DNA of 64,000 bases, from positions 496,001 through 560,000 of the forward strand of contig CBDCYP010000001.1 of assembly GCA_965224235.1 (NCBI GenBank), read 5' to 3'. Source of the DNA: G958295935 sp965224235 (GTDB taxonomy: Bacteria > Chloroflexota > Dehalococcoidia > Lucifugimonadales > Lucifugimonadaceae). Made by a program: the position numbers and the translations under genes. Every line of letters starts with the position of its first letter. The stretch's first letter is position 1. Positions 53,105 through 62,715 of the stretch are shown here, piece by piece. A model generated the notes under the pieces. The model made no database searches. It had not been told where the DNA came from and was given only the letters and a program-made list of their open reading frames with translations.

Positions 53105-54234
53105 GGGGTGGAATCGTCTACACCGATGTCCGGTACGGGGTCGCTCTCGCCGGGGACGGGGGGCGGCGGCGCCGGGATGCCGTCGGGGTGGTCGTACGCG
53201 CCGGCGCTCACCATGAACTCGCCCAGGCTGTGAATGTCGGATATCAGCAACGGCAGGCTCGTATCTGCCCCGATACGTCCCCCGTACTCGCTTACGCGAG
53301 ACTGATGCGCCGCCGCGATCTTCTGCTCGAGATGGGACAATTCCTGCTCGAGCACGGATAAATGCTTAACATACTCGTCAGACCTGAGGCTTTTCCAGGC
53401 ATCTCGGTGAGGATGTACGGCAATCACTGTCCCGTCCTCTCGCCGCTGCACGTCCCAAGTCTCATAGACTTGCCATGCCTCCGCTGAATGATCGAATGTC
53501 GGGCCGATAAACAGAACCATCTCCCTATCCATGATTCCGCCGGGTTCAATCCCTCCAGTACCCTTTATATTTCCTACTCCATAAAGCCCCTCTCCAGGAA
53601 TCGCGGCTTCGTAATGCTTCCTCAGTTGTTCTATGAATTCTCTATACTCAATAAGTTCTCTATACTCAATGCTCTCTCTATACTCGGCGTTGTCGGCGCC
53701 TTTTCTATAGTCTTCACGCCAATACGTATAGAACCATACTTGCACGGCCAACTTCGAAGGACCAACGCCCAGCATGTACCTGTTCACACGCACATCGGCA
53801 TAGCAACTGATTTGAAAGGCATACGATTCCCAGTTCAATGAGTCTTCAAAGCTCACATATGATGGTAGCCGGTATGGAGTCTCTGAAGTGCAACGTACTG
53901 TTCCGGGAATATATGTGCCCCGTATCACGATGTGGGGAACAAATGCCGCAATGTAATCAAGAGTAAGAGAACCATCTACATCATCAGGCTCATCGCCGAG
54001 GTCATAGGCGCTACCCGCGAATCCGCCTCCTGTGCCCACGGAACTTGCTGGGTTGCACGGATCCACGGAGGAGCCAGAGATAGGCGTGCAGGGCGGTATC
54101 TCATTCGTTAGGTAGCCCGTATAGAGTGAAGGCGTAGGTGTGGGCGATGCCTTCGAAGTATGCTGCTGCGGCGCATCTTCACACGCGGCAATAAGAAGAA
54201 GGAGAGCAGCAATCAGCACAATACGCGAGAGCAT
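53089..54234 (-). CDS. Surface lipoprotein, C-terminally truncated copy
   Basis: Paralog of the N-terminal half of the lipoprotein at 50439. ATG 54234 follows the same GGAGGAA site, with the same lipobox (LLLIAAC). It carries the same central domain and coiled-coil-like stretch. After DIGVDDSTP it hits the duplication junction and ends a few residues later, losing the FN3 and cadherin-like domains; 381 residues result. A triplicated motif (ESIEYRELIEYREFIEQ) is unique to this copy. A complete ribosome site and an intact frame suggest it may still be expressed. The longer frame to 54582 is rejected. Confidence 0.8.
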   Translation of the reverse strand: MLSRIVLIAALLLLIAACEDAPQQHTSKASPTPTPSLYTGYLTNEIPPCTPISGSSVDPCNPASSVGTGGGFAGSAYDLGDEPDDVDGSLTLDYIAAFVPHIVIRGTYIPGTVRCTSETPYRLPSYVSFEDSLNWESYAFQISCYADVRVNRYMLGVGPSKLAVQVWFYTYWREDYRKGADNAEYRESIEYRELIEYREFIEQLRKHYEAAIPGEGLYGVGNIKGTGGIEPGGIMDREMVLFIGPTFDHSAEAWQVYETWDVQRREDGTVIAVHPHRDAWKSLRSDEYVKHLSVLEQELSHLEQKIAAAHQSRVSEYGGRIGADTSLPLLISDIHSLGEFMVSAGAYDHPDGIPAPPPPVPGESDPVPDIGVDDSTPYPPP

Positions 54235-54815
54235 CAGGTTCCTCCTCACCGGGACTGATACAGCGCCATCAAAGCAACGACATCGTATGCTTGCGGTTCG
54301 CAGTACTGGGCCGAGTCTTTGTAGCTCATGATGGAATGCGTGGTATTCGTCGGATGCTGGTTCACCGGCCGGCCAATGCCAAGAGAGTGCCCTGCTTCGT
54401 GCACCGCCATGTATTGCAGGTATGAGCAACCGTTGCTGTTCTGAGTGCTCCAGGCAGTTCCAAGGGATGATTTCAGCAGAATCGATCCTTTCTTTAACTC
54501 GGACAGCGCAGAGCCATACGCGACTAGAGTAGAATCCTCCCATGTGAGCGAACGCCAACATCCTGAAGGCGGGCCTATGCAACCTGCGAGCGTCATGCTA
54601 AAGTTAGAAGCGAACATGACTTGATTGTGCTTTGGGGATAGACGGATTCCAGCGATTGGAGCACCGGAGCATTTCTCACCGGCAGGCAGCGCGTACTTCT
54701 CCGTCTTGACGATATTGTTGCCGCTTGCGTCCTTCCAATCAACAGTCGTCTCCCACGTATCTATACCCGCCGTGATGTCTGCTATCGCGGATGACGCGGT
54801 TATGGCGGAGGGTAT
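53105..54815. repeat. Tandem duplication of protease-lipoprotein segment, copy B
   Basis: About 1.71 kb, the second unit of the direct duplication. The junction at about 53104/53105 joins metalloprotease sequence (copy A side) to lipoprotein sequence (copy B side) at a shared short G-rich motif. Copy B is 39 bp longer, in part because of an extra short tandem repeat near 53640-53690. Confidence 0.9.
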
Positions 54816-56201
54816 CGTGTTCTCGCATATCACATAGCGGAATTCATGGCTGCCCTGCGCGTTGGCGGGCTGGTAGCCGTAGAGAGGGCCGGTTGCGATC
54901 AGAATCCTGTGGCCCGGCGGAGTAATGGTTGGGTAAACGAAGACAATATCCGACCAGTTGGACGCTCCCGTAGTATTTGTCGCCTGAGCTTGAATGCGGT
55001 AGACGCCGTTGTAAGAGGAAGTGATGTAGGAAGGAGGAGAGGGCAGTCCAATGGTCGCGGTTGTCCCCGTAATGGTGACGCCGTTCGCGGCCCATGGCAG
55101 CGTGGGGTTGCACGTGGCCGAGCCATCGCCATTGTCGACGCACGTCTCTTCGGCGTAGCGCAGCCTGTAGCCTGTGGCTCTGGCGGCTGCGTCCCATCTC
55201 ACAGCCACGTTGCCCGTGCTATCCAGGTCTCCGTTGGCCCGCAACCCTGCCGGCCTTGCGGGCAGCGCGCCCGGATTCGCGCTGGGAGTGCCGCTCTCCG
55301 AAATGGACCAATCCCCGCATCCGCCCGTACTCCTGCTGCATGCCCGTACCTGCACTTCATACGAATGCCCGTTCGTCAGCCCGGGGAGCGTCGTCTTTGT
55401 GGTGGACGCAGAGGATTTGGACCAATTAGTCTGAAGCCTGGCCTGGTACTCAACCTCGTAGCGCGTGATCCGCGAGCTTCCCCGTTCAGAAGGCGCGTCC
55501 CAACTGACGGCAAGGCTCCCGTTGCCGGAGGTCACGCTCGGGGTGAGCATCCGTGCCGGTGGCACAAACGTGGGAGGTGGCAACGTCACGGGCACGGGAA
55601 TGGCCGTCGGCGTTGGAATAGGCGTGGGTGTTGGTGTGGGAGGAACGGTGACTCTCACGCGGTGAGAAATAGTCGAGACGGTCGTATTTCCGCTCCGCAG
55701 GGTAGTCGTCACCCTCCCTCCAGGTGTGTCGCACGCATGGAGTGTCAAGGAGACGTCATAGCGTGACAGCGTACGCCGTGCCGGTACCGAGTAAGATCGA
55801 GACGTCGTGGTACACGTGCTGTTGAATCCGATGTCGCTGCTGTCCGTTGTCACGCCAATCCTGTAGTTCGCCCCCGCCGTCAGATTCCATCCCGTGACAG
55901 TGAAGACATCGTTGCGCCCATCCTGCATGGAACTGCCAAGGCCCGCAATCTTTATCTTCCCCCGCGGAACTGGTGTTGGGGTGGGTGTAGGAGTTGGCGT
56001 CGGGGTCGGTGTTGGCGGGGCAGGCCGGGGAGGCGGGGGCGGCTCGTAGCAAGACGGATCATAGGGGTTCCAGTCGCACATCCAGTCATCATTGGCCCTG
56101 GCGGCGCCTGACGGCTGCGCCAGAATCCACGCCAGCAGCGCGGCGAAGCTGAGGGCCAGGGCGAGACCCGCGGCGAGTACAAGTTTTCTTGCCGTTTCCA
56201 C
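54246..56201 (-). CDS. Secreted zinc metalloprotease with FN3 domains
   Basis: GTG start at 56201 gives 651 residues. A signal/anchor helix (about residues 8-28) is followed by a Cys-containing segment and a long (PT)n linker. Next come a beta-rich domain (KIKIAGLGSSMQDGRNDVFT), another PT linker, and two FN3-like domains (about 215-430, SLAVSWDAP, NVAVRWDAA). The C-terminal protease domain has the zinc motif HEAGHSLGIGRP with a further His in NQH and a Met-turn-like SIMSY, resembling metzincins although the third ligand position is unusual. Six or more Cys suggest disulfides. Lipoprotein copy B starts 11 bp after its stop, so they form an operon. Confidence 0.82.
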   Translation of the reverse strand: METARKLVLAAGLALALSFAALLAWILAQPSGAARANDDWMCDWNPYDPSCYEPPPPPRPAPPTPTPTPTPTPTPTPVPRGKIKIAGLGSSMQDGRNDVFTVTGWNLTAGANYRIGVTTDSSDIGFNSTCTTTSRSYSVPARRTLSRYDVSLTLHACDTPGGRVTTTLRSGNTTVSTISHRVRVTVPPTPTPTPIPTPTAIPVPVTLPPPTFVPPARMLTPSVTSGNGSLAVSWDAPSERGSSRITRYEVEYQARLQTNWSKSSASTTKTTLPGLTNGHSYEVQVRACSRSTGGCGDWSISESGTPSANPGALPARPAGLRANGDLDSTGNVAVRWDAAARATGYRLRYAEETCVDNGDGSATCNPTLPWAANGVTITGTTATIGLPSPPSYITSSYNGVYRIQAQATNTTGASNWSDIVFVYPTITPPGHRILIATGPLYGYQPANAQGSHEFRYVICENTIPSAITASSAIADITAGIDTWETTVDWKDASGNNIVKTEKYALPAGEKCSGAPIAGIRLSPKHNQVMFASNFSMTLAGCIGPPSGCWRSLTWEDSTLVAYGSALSELKKGSILLKSSLGTAWSTQNSNGCSYLQYMAVHEAGHSLGIGRPVNQHPTNTTHSIMSYKDSAQYCEPQAYDVVALMALYQSR

Positions 56202-56301
56202 CGTTGAATATCAAATCTGTCGAACGCGACGACGGTTGTGGGTTCTTGTAACTGTATGGTACCCGGACACGTTTGGATGCAGAAAGCGTAAGAAAGAGGA
56301 T

Positions 56302-56625
56302 TCACGCGCTGTTGAAGCCGACGTTGCTGTTATTCGTCGTCACGCCAATCGTGTAGTTCCCCGACGCCGTCAGATTCCACGCGGTGACATCGAAGTCGAC
56401 CGAGCGTCCGGCCTGCATGGAACTGCTGAGCCCCGCAATAGTTATCGTCCCCCTCGGAGTTGGCGTCGGGGTCGGTGTTGGCGGGGCAGTTGGAGTATTC
56501 GCGAAGTCGCAGAGGATAGGGTTGTCGTCGCAGTTGGGAATACGGGCCTTCGCGGTACCGGACGGATGCAACGGATTCCACGCAACAAATACGACAGTCG
56601 CCGCCAGCAGGCTGGCAAGAAACAC
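56302..56625 (-). pseudogene. N-terminal fragment of a protease-like secreted protein
   Basis: About 107 codons resembling the first part of the protease gene downstream: a hydrophobic signal stretch (FLASLLAATVVFVAW), a (PT)n linker, then GTITIAGLSSSMQAGRSVDF and TIGVTTNNSNVGFNSA, colinear with the beta-rich domain of the intact protein, before a stop. An ATG-led N-terminus (MSRRIATRR) lies in another frame just upstream, implying a frameshift. It looks like the decayed 5' end of another paralog. Confidence 0.7.
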
Positions 56626-57385
56626 GGCGGCGAGTCGCGATCCGACGGCTCATCCGGCGTAGCGTTCCATCAACTTGCCCTTTGCCCTCAATCAAACAGA
56701 TGCCAGCATTTCATCAGGGGGGCCGCCAAGATATCGGATAGCCGGGGCGCACGCAAATGGCGCATTGAGTCTGCTTGTCAAAGGGCCGACGCCCATAACA
56801 GCCCGTGGATTCTCGCAAGAGCCAGCGAAAGCGTCATCGGCGAGGCCAGGGTGTGGTCTTCACAATAGACTGTGTGTGTCGCCACATCATGGAAACAGGA
56901 CCACTGTGAAACAATCTAAAATAGCCAAGCGCCGTTGTCGACGAAACCAAAGGAGGGCACGCCTTTGAGCACGCCCGCGTAGGGTCAGCGAACGGCCCTC
57001 CGCGCGAGCAGGCCCACTGGTACGCAATTTGGACGTAGCGGAGCGAAGTGAGAAGGCCCAGGTTCCTTGCCGACGACGCCAAGCCTATCTTTAGGATGTT
57101 GCTGTGGTCTTGAATCCCCTATTCGTTTGCGTCCTTTGTACCGGCCTGCCCCAGGGGACGTATTCTTACTTGATGAGGTTCTTGCGCAACCGTTCTGTGG
57201 GGCCAATAATCCGTCCACAGTGCGGAGAAGAATGGGACGCGCAGGCGCCGAACGGCAGGAACGCCCGATGTCCGATGACAGAAAAGCCGCCCTTGCAAAG
57301 TCCTGAGATAATTCGATTCGAACGGGCGACTAGCCGCGGAGTTGGTCGTGCCGACCGGTAAATCTGGCTAACGGAAGGTGTTGTT
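56626..57385. other. Gene-poor region before the pentose-phosphate operon
   Basis: About 760 bp with no ORF resembling a known protein and no tRNA or known structural RNA that could be recognised. It likely holds the operon promoter and leader. An AAGG-type ribosome site precedes the TTG start at 57386. Confidence 0.5.
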
Positions 57386-59425
57386 TTGACCTTGGGAATC
57401 GGTAAAGGGACAGGCACGGACATTCATTGGAGGAGCATAAACGCCATCCGGTTTTTGGCGGTTGATGCTGTGCAGCAAGCGTCCTCAGGTCATCCGGGAG
57501 CGCCGATGGGCGCTGCGCCGTTGGCTTACGTGTTGTGGACCCGTTTCCTGAGACACAATCCGGCGAATCCCGATTGGGCAAACAGGGACCGATTCCTGCT
57601 TTCTGCCGGTCACGCCTCGATGTTGCTTTATGGGTTGCTGCACCTGACCGGATACGACGTGCCGATGGAGGAGCTGAAACGGTTCCGCCAGTGGGGAAGC
57701 ATCACTCCCGGCCACCCTGAACACGGCGTTACGCCCGGCGTCGAGGCCACGACGGGCCCACTTGGACAAGGATTTGCAAACGGGGTAGGCATGGCGATTG
57801 CCGAACGGATGCTGGCATCGTCGTACAACCGTCCCGGCCACGAAATCATCGACCATCGCACGTATGGGCTGTGTTCCGACGGCGACCTGATGGAGGGTAT
57901 TGCGTCTGAGGCTGCCTCGCTTGCCGGAACGTTGGGGTTGGGAAAGATCACCTACCTATACGACGACAATGCAATAAGCATTGAGGGCGAAACAGACCTT
58001 GCTTTCAGAGAGAGCGTTCCGGAACGATTTCTGTCGTACGGGTGGCATGTCGTCGGACCGGTAGACGGCAATGATCCTGGAGCGATCGAGCAGGCCATAG
58101 CCGCAGGAATCGATGAGGCCGACAGGCCATCCCTGGTGGTCGTAAAGACCGTGATCGGATTCGGCAGTCCGAACAAGGCTGGAACTGCGTCGGCCCACGG
58201 TGAGCCTTTAGGCGAGGCTGAGGTTGCGAACGCGCGGGAGTCGCTGGGATGGGAATACGGCCCGTTTGAGGTGCCGGATGACGTGTCGGACTTCATGGGG
58301 AGCGCGCGCAAGCGTGGGGAAGCTCTCGAGGCGTTGTGGAAAAAGTCGCTGGGCGAGTACGAGTCGGGATATCCGGAACTGGCGGCTGCGCTGAAGCGTG
58401 ATCTGGCTGGTGAACTTCCCGGCGGCTGGGATCGAGACCTCAATAAGTTGATCGGGACTTATGGCGGCGCTGTGGCCACGCGGGCGGTTTCGGGCAAGTC
58501 GCTAGCGGCGATAACGGCGCGGGCGCCGTCGTTAGTAGGCGGTTCGGCCGATCTTGCGCCCTCGAACAACTCTACCGTGGCGGGCCGGGGCGACTTTTCG
58601 CCCGAAAATCCATTGGGCAGGACTCTTCACTTCGGAGTCAGGGAACACGCCATGGGCGCGGTTGCGAACGGCATCGCCCTGCACCGCGGGTTCATTCCTT
58701 TCGCCGCGACGTTCCTGATCTTCTCGGACTACATGCGGGCATCGATCAGGCTGGGAGCGCTTAGCCACTGCCGCGTCATCTGGGTGTACACACACGATTC
58801 GGTTGGCGTTGGCGAAGACGGCCCGACGCACGAGCCGATTTCTCAACTCATGGGCCTGCGAATGATCCCCAATCTGACCGTGATGAGACCGGCTGACGCC
58901 GATGAAACTATCGAGGCCTGGCGGGCGGCGATGAATCACCGGAACGGACCCGTTGCGCTAATACTCTCCCGTCAGGCGCTCCCCCAGCTAGCAAGTGTTG
59001 GCGCCATGGTCGATGCGAAAGAGAATTTTGCCCGCGGCGCATACGTGGTCAGGGATTCGGATTCAACCCCCGATCTAATTATCGTGGGTACAGGATCCGA
59101 GGTTCAGCACGCTCTGGCGGGCGCGCAGATACTGGAGACCGAAGGGGTAAAGGTGAGAGTTGTGTCCATGCCGTCGTGGGAGCTGTTTGAATCGCAGCCA
59201 GACGTCTATCGTGAGTCGGTCTTGCCATTTTCAGTCCGGGCCAGAGTTGCGATCGAAGCCGGCGCCAGGATCGGCTGGGAGCGGTACACGGGCCTCGACG
59301 GGGCTGTCATCGGCATGGACGGATACGGCGCGTCGGCGCCCGGCGCCACCAACATGAAAGAATTCGGATTCACCGCGGAGAACGTGGCGGCAGTAAGCCG
59401 TCGCCTGTTACAGGATCGCAGTTGA
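57386..59425 (+). CDS. tkt: Transketolase
   Basis: Thiamine-diphosphate enzyme moving two-carbon units in the pentose phosphate pathway. The 679-residue protein has SGHPGAPMGAAPLAYVLW, GHPEHGVTPGVEATTGPLGQ, the TPP motif SDGDLMEG...DDNAIS, and the C-terminal HDSVGVGEDGPTHEPISQLM. TTG start at 57386 has AAGG upstream. It is followed 1 bp later by rpiB, forming an operon with tal-pgi, an aldolase-like gene and gnd. Confidence 0.96.
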   Translation: MTLGIGKGTGTDIHWRSINAIRFLAVDAVQQASSGHPGAPMGAAPLAYVLWTRFLRHNPANPDWANRDRFLLSAGHASMLLYGLLHLTGYDVPMEELKRFRQWGSITPGHPEHGVTPGVEATTGPLGQGFANGVGMAIAERMLASSYNRPGHEIIDHRTYGLCSDGDLMEGIASEAASLAGTLGLGKITYLYDDNAISIEGETDLAFRESVPERFLSYGWHVVGPVDGNDPGAIEQAIAAGIDEADRPSLVVVKTVIGFGSPNKAGTASAHGEPLGEAEVANARESLGWEYGPFEVPDDVSDFMGSARKRGEALEALWKKSLGEYESGYPELAAALKRDLAGELPGGWDRDLNKLIGTYGGAVATRAVSGKSLAAITARAPSLVGGSADLAPSNNSTVAGRGDFSPENPLGRTLHFGVREHAMGAVANGIALHRGFIPFAATFLIFSDYMRASIRLGALSHCRVIWVYTHDSVGVGEDGPTHEPISQLMGLRMIPNLTVMRPADADETIEAWRAAMNHRNGPVALILSRQALPQLASVGAMVDAKENFARGAYVVRDSDSTPDLIIVGTGSEVQHALAGAQILETEGVKVRVVSMPSWELFESQPDVYRESVLPFSVRARVAIEAGARIGWERYTGLDGAVIGMDGYGASAPGATNMKEFGFTAENVAAVSRRLLQDRS

Positions 59426-59426
59426 A

Positions 59427-59891
59427 ATGAAAGTGGCAATCGGGGCAGACCACGGTGGCTACGAGATAAAGGCCGAGATCGCACGGTTGGTGGGATCGCT
59501 CGGCCACCAGGTAACCGACCTCGGCGCTCATGAACTGGATTCTGACGACGACTACCCTGATCTTGCGGCGCCTGTAGCGAGGTCGGTCCAGAACGGCAAA
59601 GCCGACCGCGGCATTGTCATCTGCGGCAGTGGAATCGGCGCTTCCATAGCGGCTAGTAAATTCAGGGGCATCCGCGCATCGGTATGCCACGACACCTATT
59701 CCGCCGCACAGGGCGTCGAGCACGACGACATGAACGTACTGTGCCTGGGGGCGAGGGTAATAGGCATCGCCCTGGCACAGCAGATTGTCACAGCGTTCCT
59801 GGGCGCCGAGTTAGACCATCATCCGCGGTTTCGACGCCGGCTGGACAAGCTATCTATTATTGAGGATGAACAGCTGTCTGCGGCCGGTTGA
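59427..59891 (+). CDS. rpiB: Ribose-5-phosphate isomerase B
   Basis: Interconverts ribose 5-phosphate and ribulose 5-phosphate. Family motifs are VAIGADHGGYEIK at the N-terminus, DYPDLAAPVA, the active-site loop IVICGSGIGASIAASKFRGI with its catalytic Cys, and VCHDTYSA then HDDMNVLCLGARVIG. Length 154 is normal. Confidence 0.95.
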   Translation: MKVAIGADHGGYEIKAEIARLVGSLGHQVTDLGAHELDSDDDYPDLAAPVARSVQNGKADRGIVICGSGIGASIAASKFRGIRASVCHDTYSAAQGVEHDDMNVLCLGARVIGIALAQQIVTAFLGAELDHHPRFRRRLDKLSIIEDEQLSAAG

Positions 59892-59930
59892 TCACACCGT
59901 CCACTTGCCCGTTCAACTACCAAGGACTAA

Positions 59931-62696
59931 ATGACGATGACGCAGGCCCCAACGAACGCCATAAGGCTTGCCAATAAAATTGGGCAGTCGATATGGCTCG
60001 ACTCGATAAGCAGGGAACTGATCCGGTCCGGGGAATTGGCCAGGCTGTTTCGCATGGGTGTGTCTGGAGTCACGTCGAACCCAACGATTTTTGAGAAGGC
60101 GGTCTCGGAAGGCGCCAGCTATGACGACGCGCTCCGTCGGCACGCGGAATCGGGCCAAGGCGCAGGCGTGGCGTTCGAGGATTTGGCCGTCGAAGACATT
60201 CGCGACACGGCCGACCTCCTTAGGGGCATCTACGAATCGACTGCGAGCAAAGACGGATACGTCAGCATCGAAGTAAACCCGTTGCTCGCCCGCGATACGG
60301 CCGGGACCGTGGACGAGGCGCGGCGGCTTTTCGAGTCGATCGCGCGGCCAAACGTGATGATCAAGGTGCCCGGTACGCCCGAAGGGATGCCAGCCGTCAG
60401 AACTCTAATCGGCAGCGGCATCAACGTGAACGTCACCCTCCTGTTTTCTATGGAGGCTTACATATCGGCGGCTGAGGCCTACATCAACGGTCTTCGCGAC
60501 TACGTTGCCGGCGGCGGAGACGCCGCCGAACGCATAGCCTCGGTCGCATCGTTCTTCGTGAGCCGGGTGGACAACATCGTAGACGGTCAGCTTGACGAGG
60601 CCGCGGCTGACGATTCATCGGCTGATCCGGATGACCTCTACGGCGCCATCGGCATCGCCAACGCCAGGATGGCCTACGGTGAATTCCAGCGGCTTTTCGG
60701 CGACGGTGAATTTGGTGACCTATCGGCACGCGGCGCCCAGTTACAACGCCCCCTCTGGGCATCCACGTCCGTGAAGAACCCGGACTACCCCGACACGATG
60801 TATGTGGATGGTCTAATGGGCCCGAACACAGTAAACACACTGCCGGAATCCACGCTTACCGCGCTGCTGGAGCACGGCGACGTTGAGGACAGATTGACCG
60901 GAAAAGCCGAGCAAGCTCGCGATCTAGTCGAATCGCTGGAGGGGCTTGGGATTTCGCTCGATTCGATTACCGGAGATTTGCTCGTTGCCGGCGTCGGTTC
61001 CTTCGCCGATTCTTACTCAGGGCTGCTCGACCGGATCGACGCAAAACTCGACATGCTCGCCGGCGCCAGGGGGAGAGCGTCGCTGGGTTCGTATCAAGAG
61101 ACAGTCGCCGACGCTCACGACGAACTGCGACGCGCCGATACCGCAGGCCGTATCTGGAGGCACGACCGCACGGTCTGGGTCGAACCGTCGGTGGGCGGCG
61201 ATGCGCCTGGGCAGTCCCTTGGATGGTTGGATCTACCGGCCAGAATCTCTGAATTGCGCCGGGAGATCGGCCCTCTGGCTGCCGACATCCGTCGATCGGG
61301 ATTTACGGACGCCGTGCTTCTCGGCATGGGCGGCAGCAGTATGACGGCCGGGGTGTTTTCGGCGTTGTTCGATCCCAGGCCCGGCTGGCTTCGGCTGCAC
61401 GTGCTGGACACGATCAATCCCGAAACCGTCGCCGCCGTCCAAAGCGGCATCGATTTGGCCAAGACGGTGTTCATCGTGGCCAGCAAGTCCGGGACAACCG
61501 TTGAAACCCTGTTGCTGGAAAAGCACTTCCGGAACGAGTTATCAGCCGCGGGCGCAACCAACGTCCCGAATCATTTTGTGTCTATCTCCGATCCGGATAC
61601 GCTGCTGTCTCGCCGGGCAGACGCGGGCGAGTTTGCGTGGCGAATTCTTGCCCAGCCTGATGTCGGCGGGCGATACTCGGCCCTGAGCGCGTTCGGACTG
61701 CTGCCTGCCGTCCTCATGGGCGCCGACCTCGAATCCCTTGAGCGATTGGCGTTGGCTATGGCTGAGGAGTGCCGCAGATCAGACGCCGCCAACCCGGGCG
61801 TCTGGCTTGGCGGTCAGATGGGCCGGCTGGCTTCTGAGGGTCGAAACCTCGTTAATCTCTTCACGTCACCCGGGTTGGAACGATTCGGCCTCTGGGTAGA
61901 GCAACTAGTGGCGGAGTCGACCGGAAAAGACGGCAAGGGTTTGGTCCCGATCGCATCTGAGCCGACGTTGCTGCTCGACGACTACGGTCCCGATCGCCAG
62001 TTCGTGTACCTGCGGCTAAGCGGCGGAGAAAACAACAAAACGGACGCCTTCGCCTCCGAGCTTGAATCGGCCCGTCACCCGTTGATCCGCCTCAACGTGC
62101 CTGATCATGATTCGATTTCGGCCGAATTTTTCAGATGGGAGTTTGCGACCGCCGTGGCAGCAGCGTCTTTGGCGGTCAATCCGTTCGATCAACCGGACGT
62201 GGAAGATGCCAAGTCAAAGGCGCGCATCCTTATTGCTGGCGATGACATCGCTGTTTCCGGATCGACTCTGGAGTCTGCCGTCGACGAAATACTTCAAAAT
62301 CCGCCGTCCCCAAGCGCTTACGTTGCCTTGGAAGCGTTCTTGCCTGAAACTGACGAATTAACCGCATCGTTTTCGCGACTCCGCAAGGCCATATCCCAAC
62401 GCACCAATATGGCCACTATGTTCGGGTACGGACCGCGTTACCTGCATTCGACCGGACAGCTGCTCAAAGGCGGCCCCCCGACCGGCAGACTACTCGTCAT
62501 AACAAGCGGTAACGCGCCCGACATCGCCGTGCCGGGAATGGCCTATACATTTGGGGGGCTGTCAACGGCTCAGGCAGCAGCCGACGTAGCGGTAATGCGG
62601 GAACGCGGTAGGATTGCGGCCCTCGCTACGGTTAGCGGCGACTATGCAATCGCGGTCGATGCGGCAGCAGAGGCGCTTGGAGTTGCCGACGGATGA
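59931..62696 (+). CDS. Bifunctional transaldolase / glucose-6-phosphate isomerase
   Basis: Fusion of two sugar-phosphate enzymes in 921 residues. The first about 375 residues are transaldolase: IWLDSISRELI, GVSGVTSNPTIFEKA, and the Schiff-base Lys145 in VMIKVPGTPEG. The rest is phosphoglucose isomerase: LLGMGGSSMTAGVF, ASKSGTTVETLLLEKHF, and SGGENNKTDAFA. The same fusion is known from other bacteria, including Chloroflexota and Actinobacteria. ATG 59931 follows AAGGA. It channels fructose 6-phosphate between the pentose pathway and glucose 6-phosphate. Confidence 0.94.
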   Translation: MTMTQAPTNAIRLANKIGQSIWLDSISRELIRSGELARLFRMGVSGVTSNPTIFEKAVSEGASYDDALRRHAESGQGAGVAFEDLAVEDIRDTADLLRGIYESTASKDGYVSIEVNPLLARDTAGTVDEARRLFESIARPNVMIKVPGTPEGMPAVRTLIGSGINVNVTLLFSMEAYISAAEAYINGLRDYVAGGGDAAERIASVASFFVSRVDNIVDGQLDEAAADDSSADPDDLYGAIGIANARMAYGEFQRLFGDGEFGDLSARGAQLQRPLWASTSVKNPDYPDTMYVDGLMGPNTVNTLPESTLTALLEHGDVEDRLTGKAEQARDLVESLEGLGISLDSITGDLLVAGVGSFADSYSGLLDRIDAKLDMLAGARGRASLGSYQETVADAHDELRRADTAGRIWRHDRTVWVEPSVGGDAPGQSLGWLDLPARISELRREIGPLAADIRRSGFTDAVLLGMGGSSMTAGVFSALFDPRPGWLRLHVLDTINPETVAAVQSGIDLAKTVFIVASKSGTTVETLLLEKHFRNELSAAGATNVPNHFVSISDPDTLLSRRADAGEFAWRILAQPDVGGRYSALSAFGLLPAVLMGADLESLERLALAMAEECRRSDAANPGVWLGGQMGRLASEGRNLVNLFTSPGLERFGLWVEQLVAESTGKDGKGLVPIASEPTLLLDDYGPDRQFVYLRLSGGENNKTDAFASELESARHPLIRLNVPDHDSISAEFFRWEFATAVAAASLAVNPFDQPDVEDAKSKARILIAGDDIAVSGSTLESAVDEILQNPPSPSAYVALEAFLPETDELTASFSRLRKAISQRTNMATMFGYGPRYLHSTGQLLKGGPPTGRLLVITSGNAPDIAVPGMAYTFGGLSTAQAAADVAVMRERGRIAALATVSGDYAIAVDAAAEALGVADG

Positions 62697-62715
62697 GGGC
62701 ACTCTACCGGTTGAA

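Noticed and set aside
57100..57125. tRNA T-arm-like sequence (GGTCTTGAATCCC)
   Set aside because: It lacks the TTCRA loop consensus, and no acceptor, D or anticodon arms could be placed around it.
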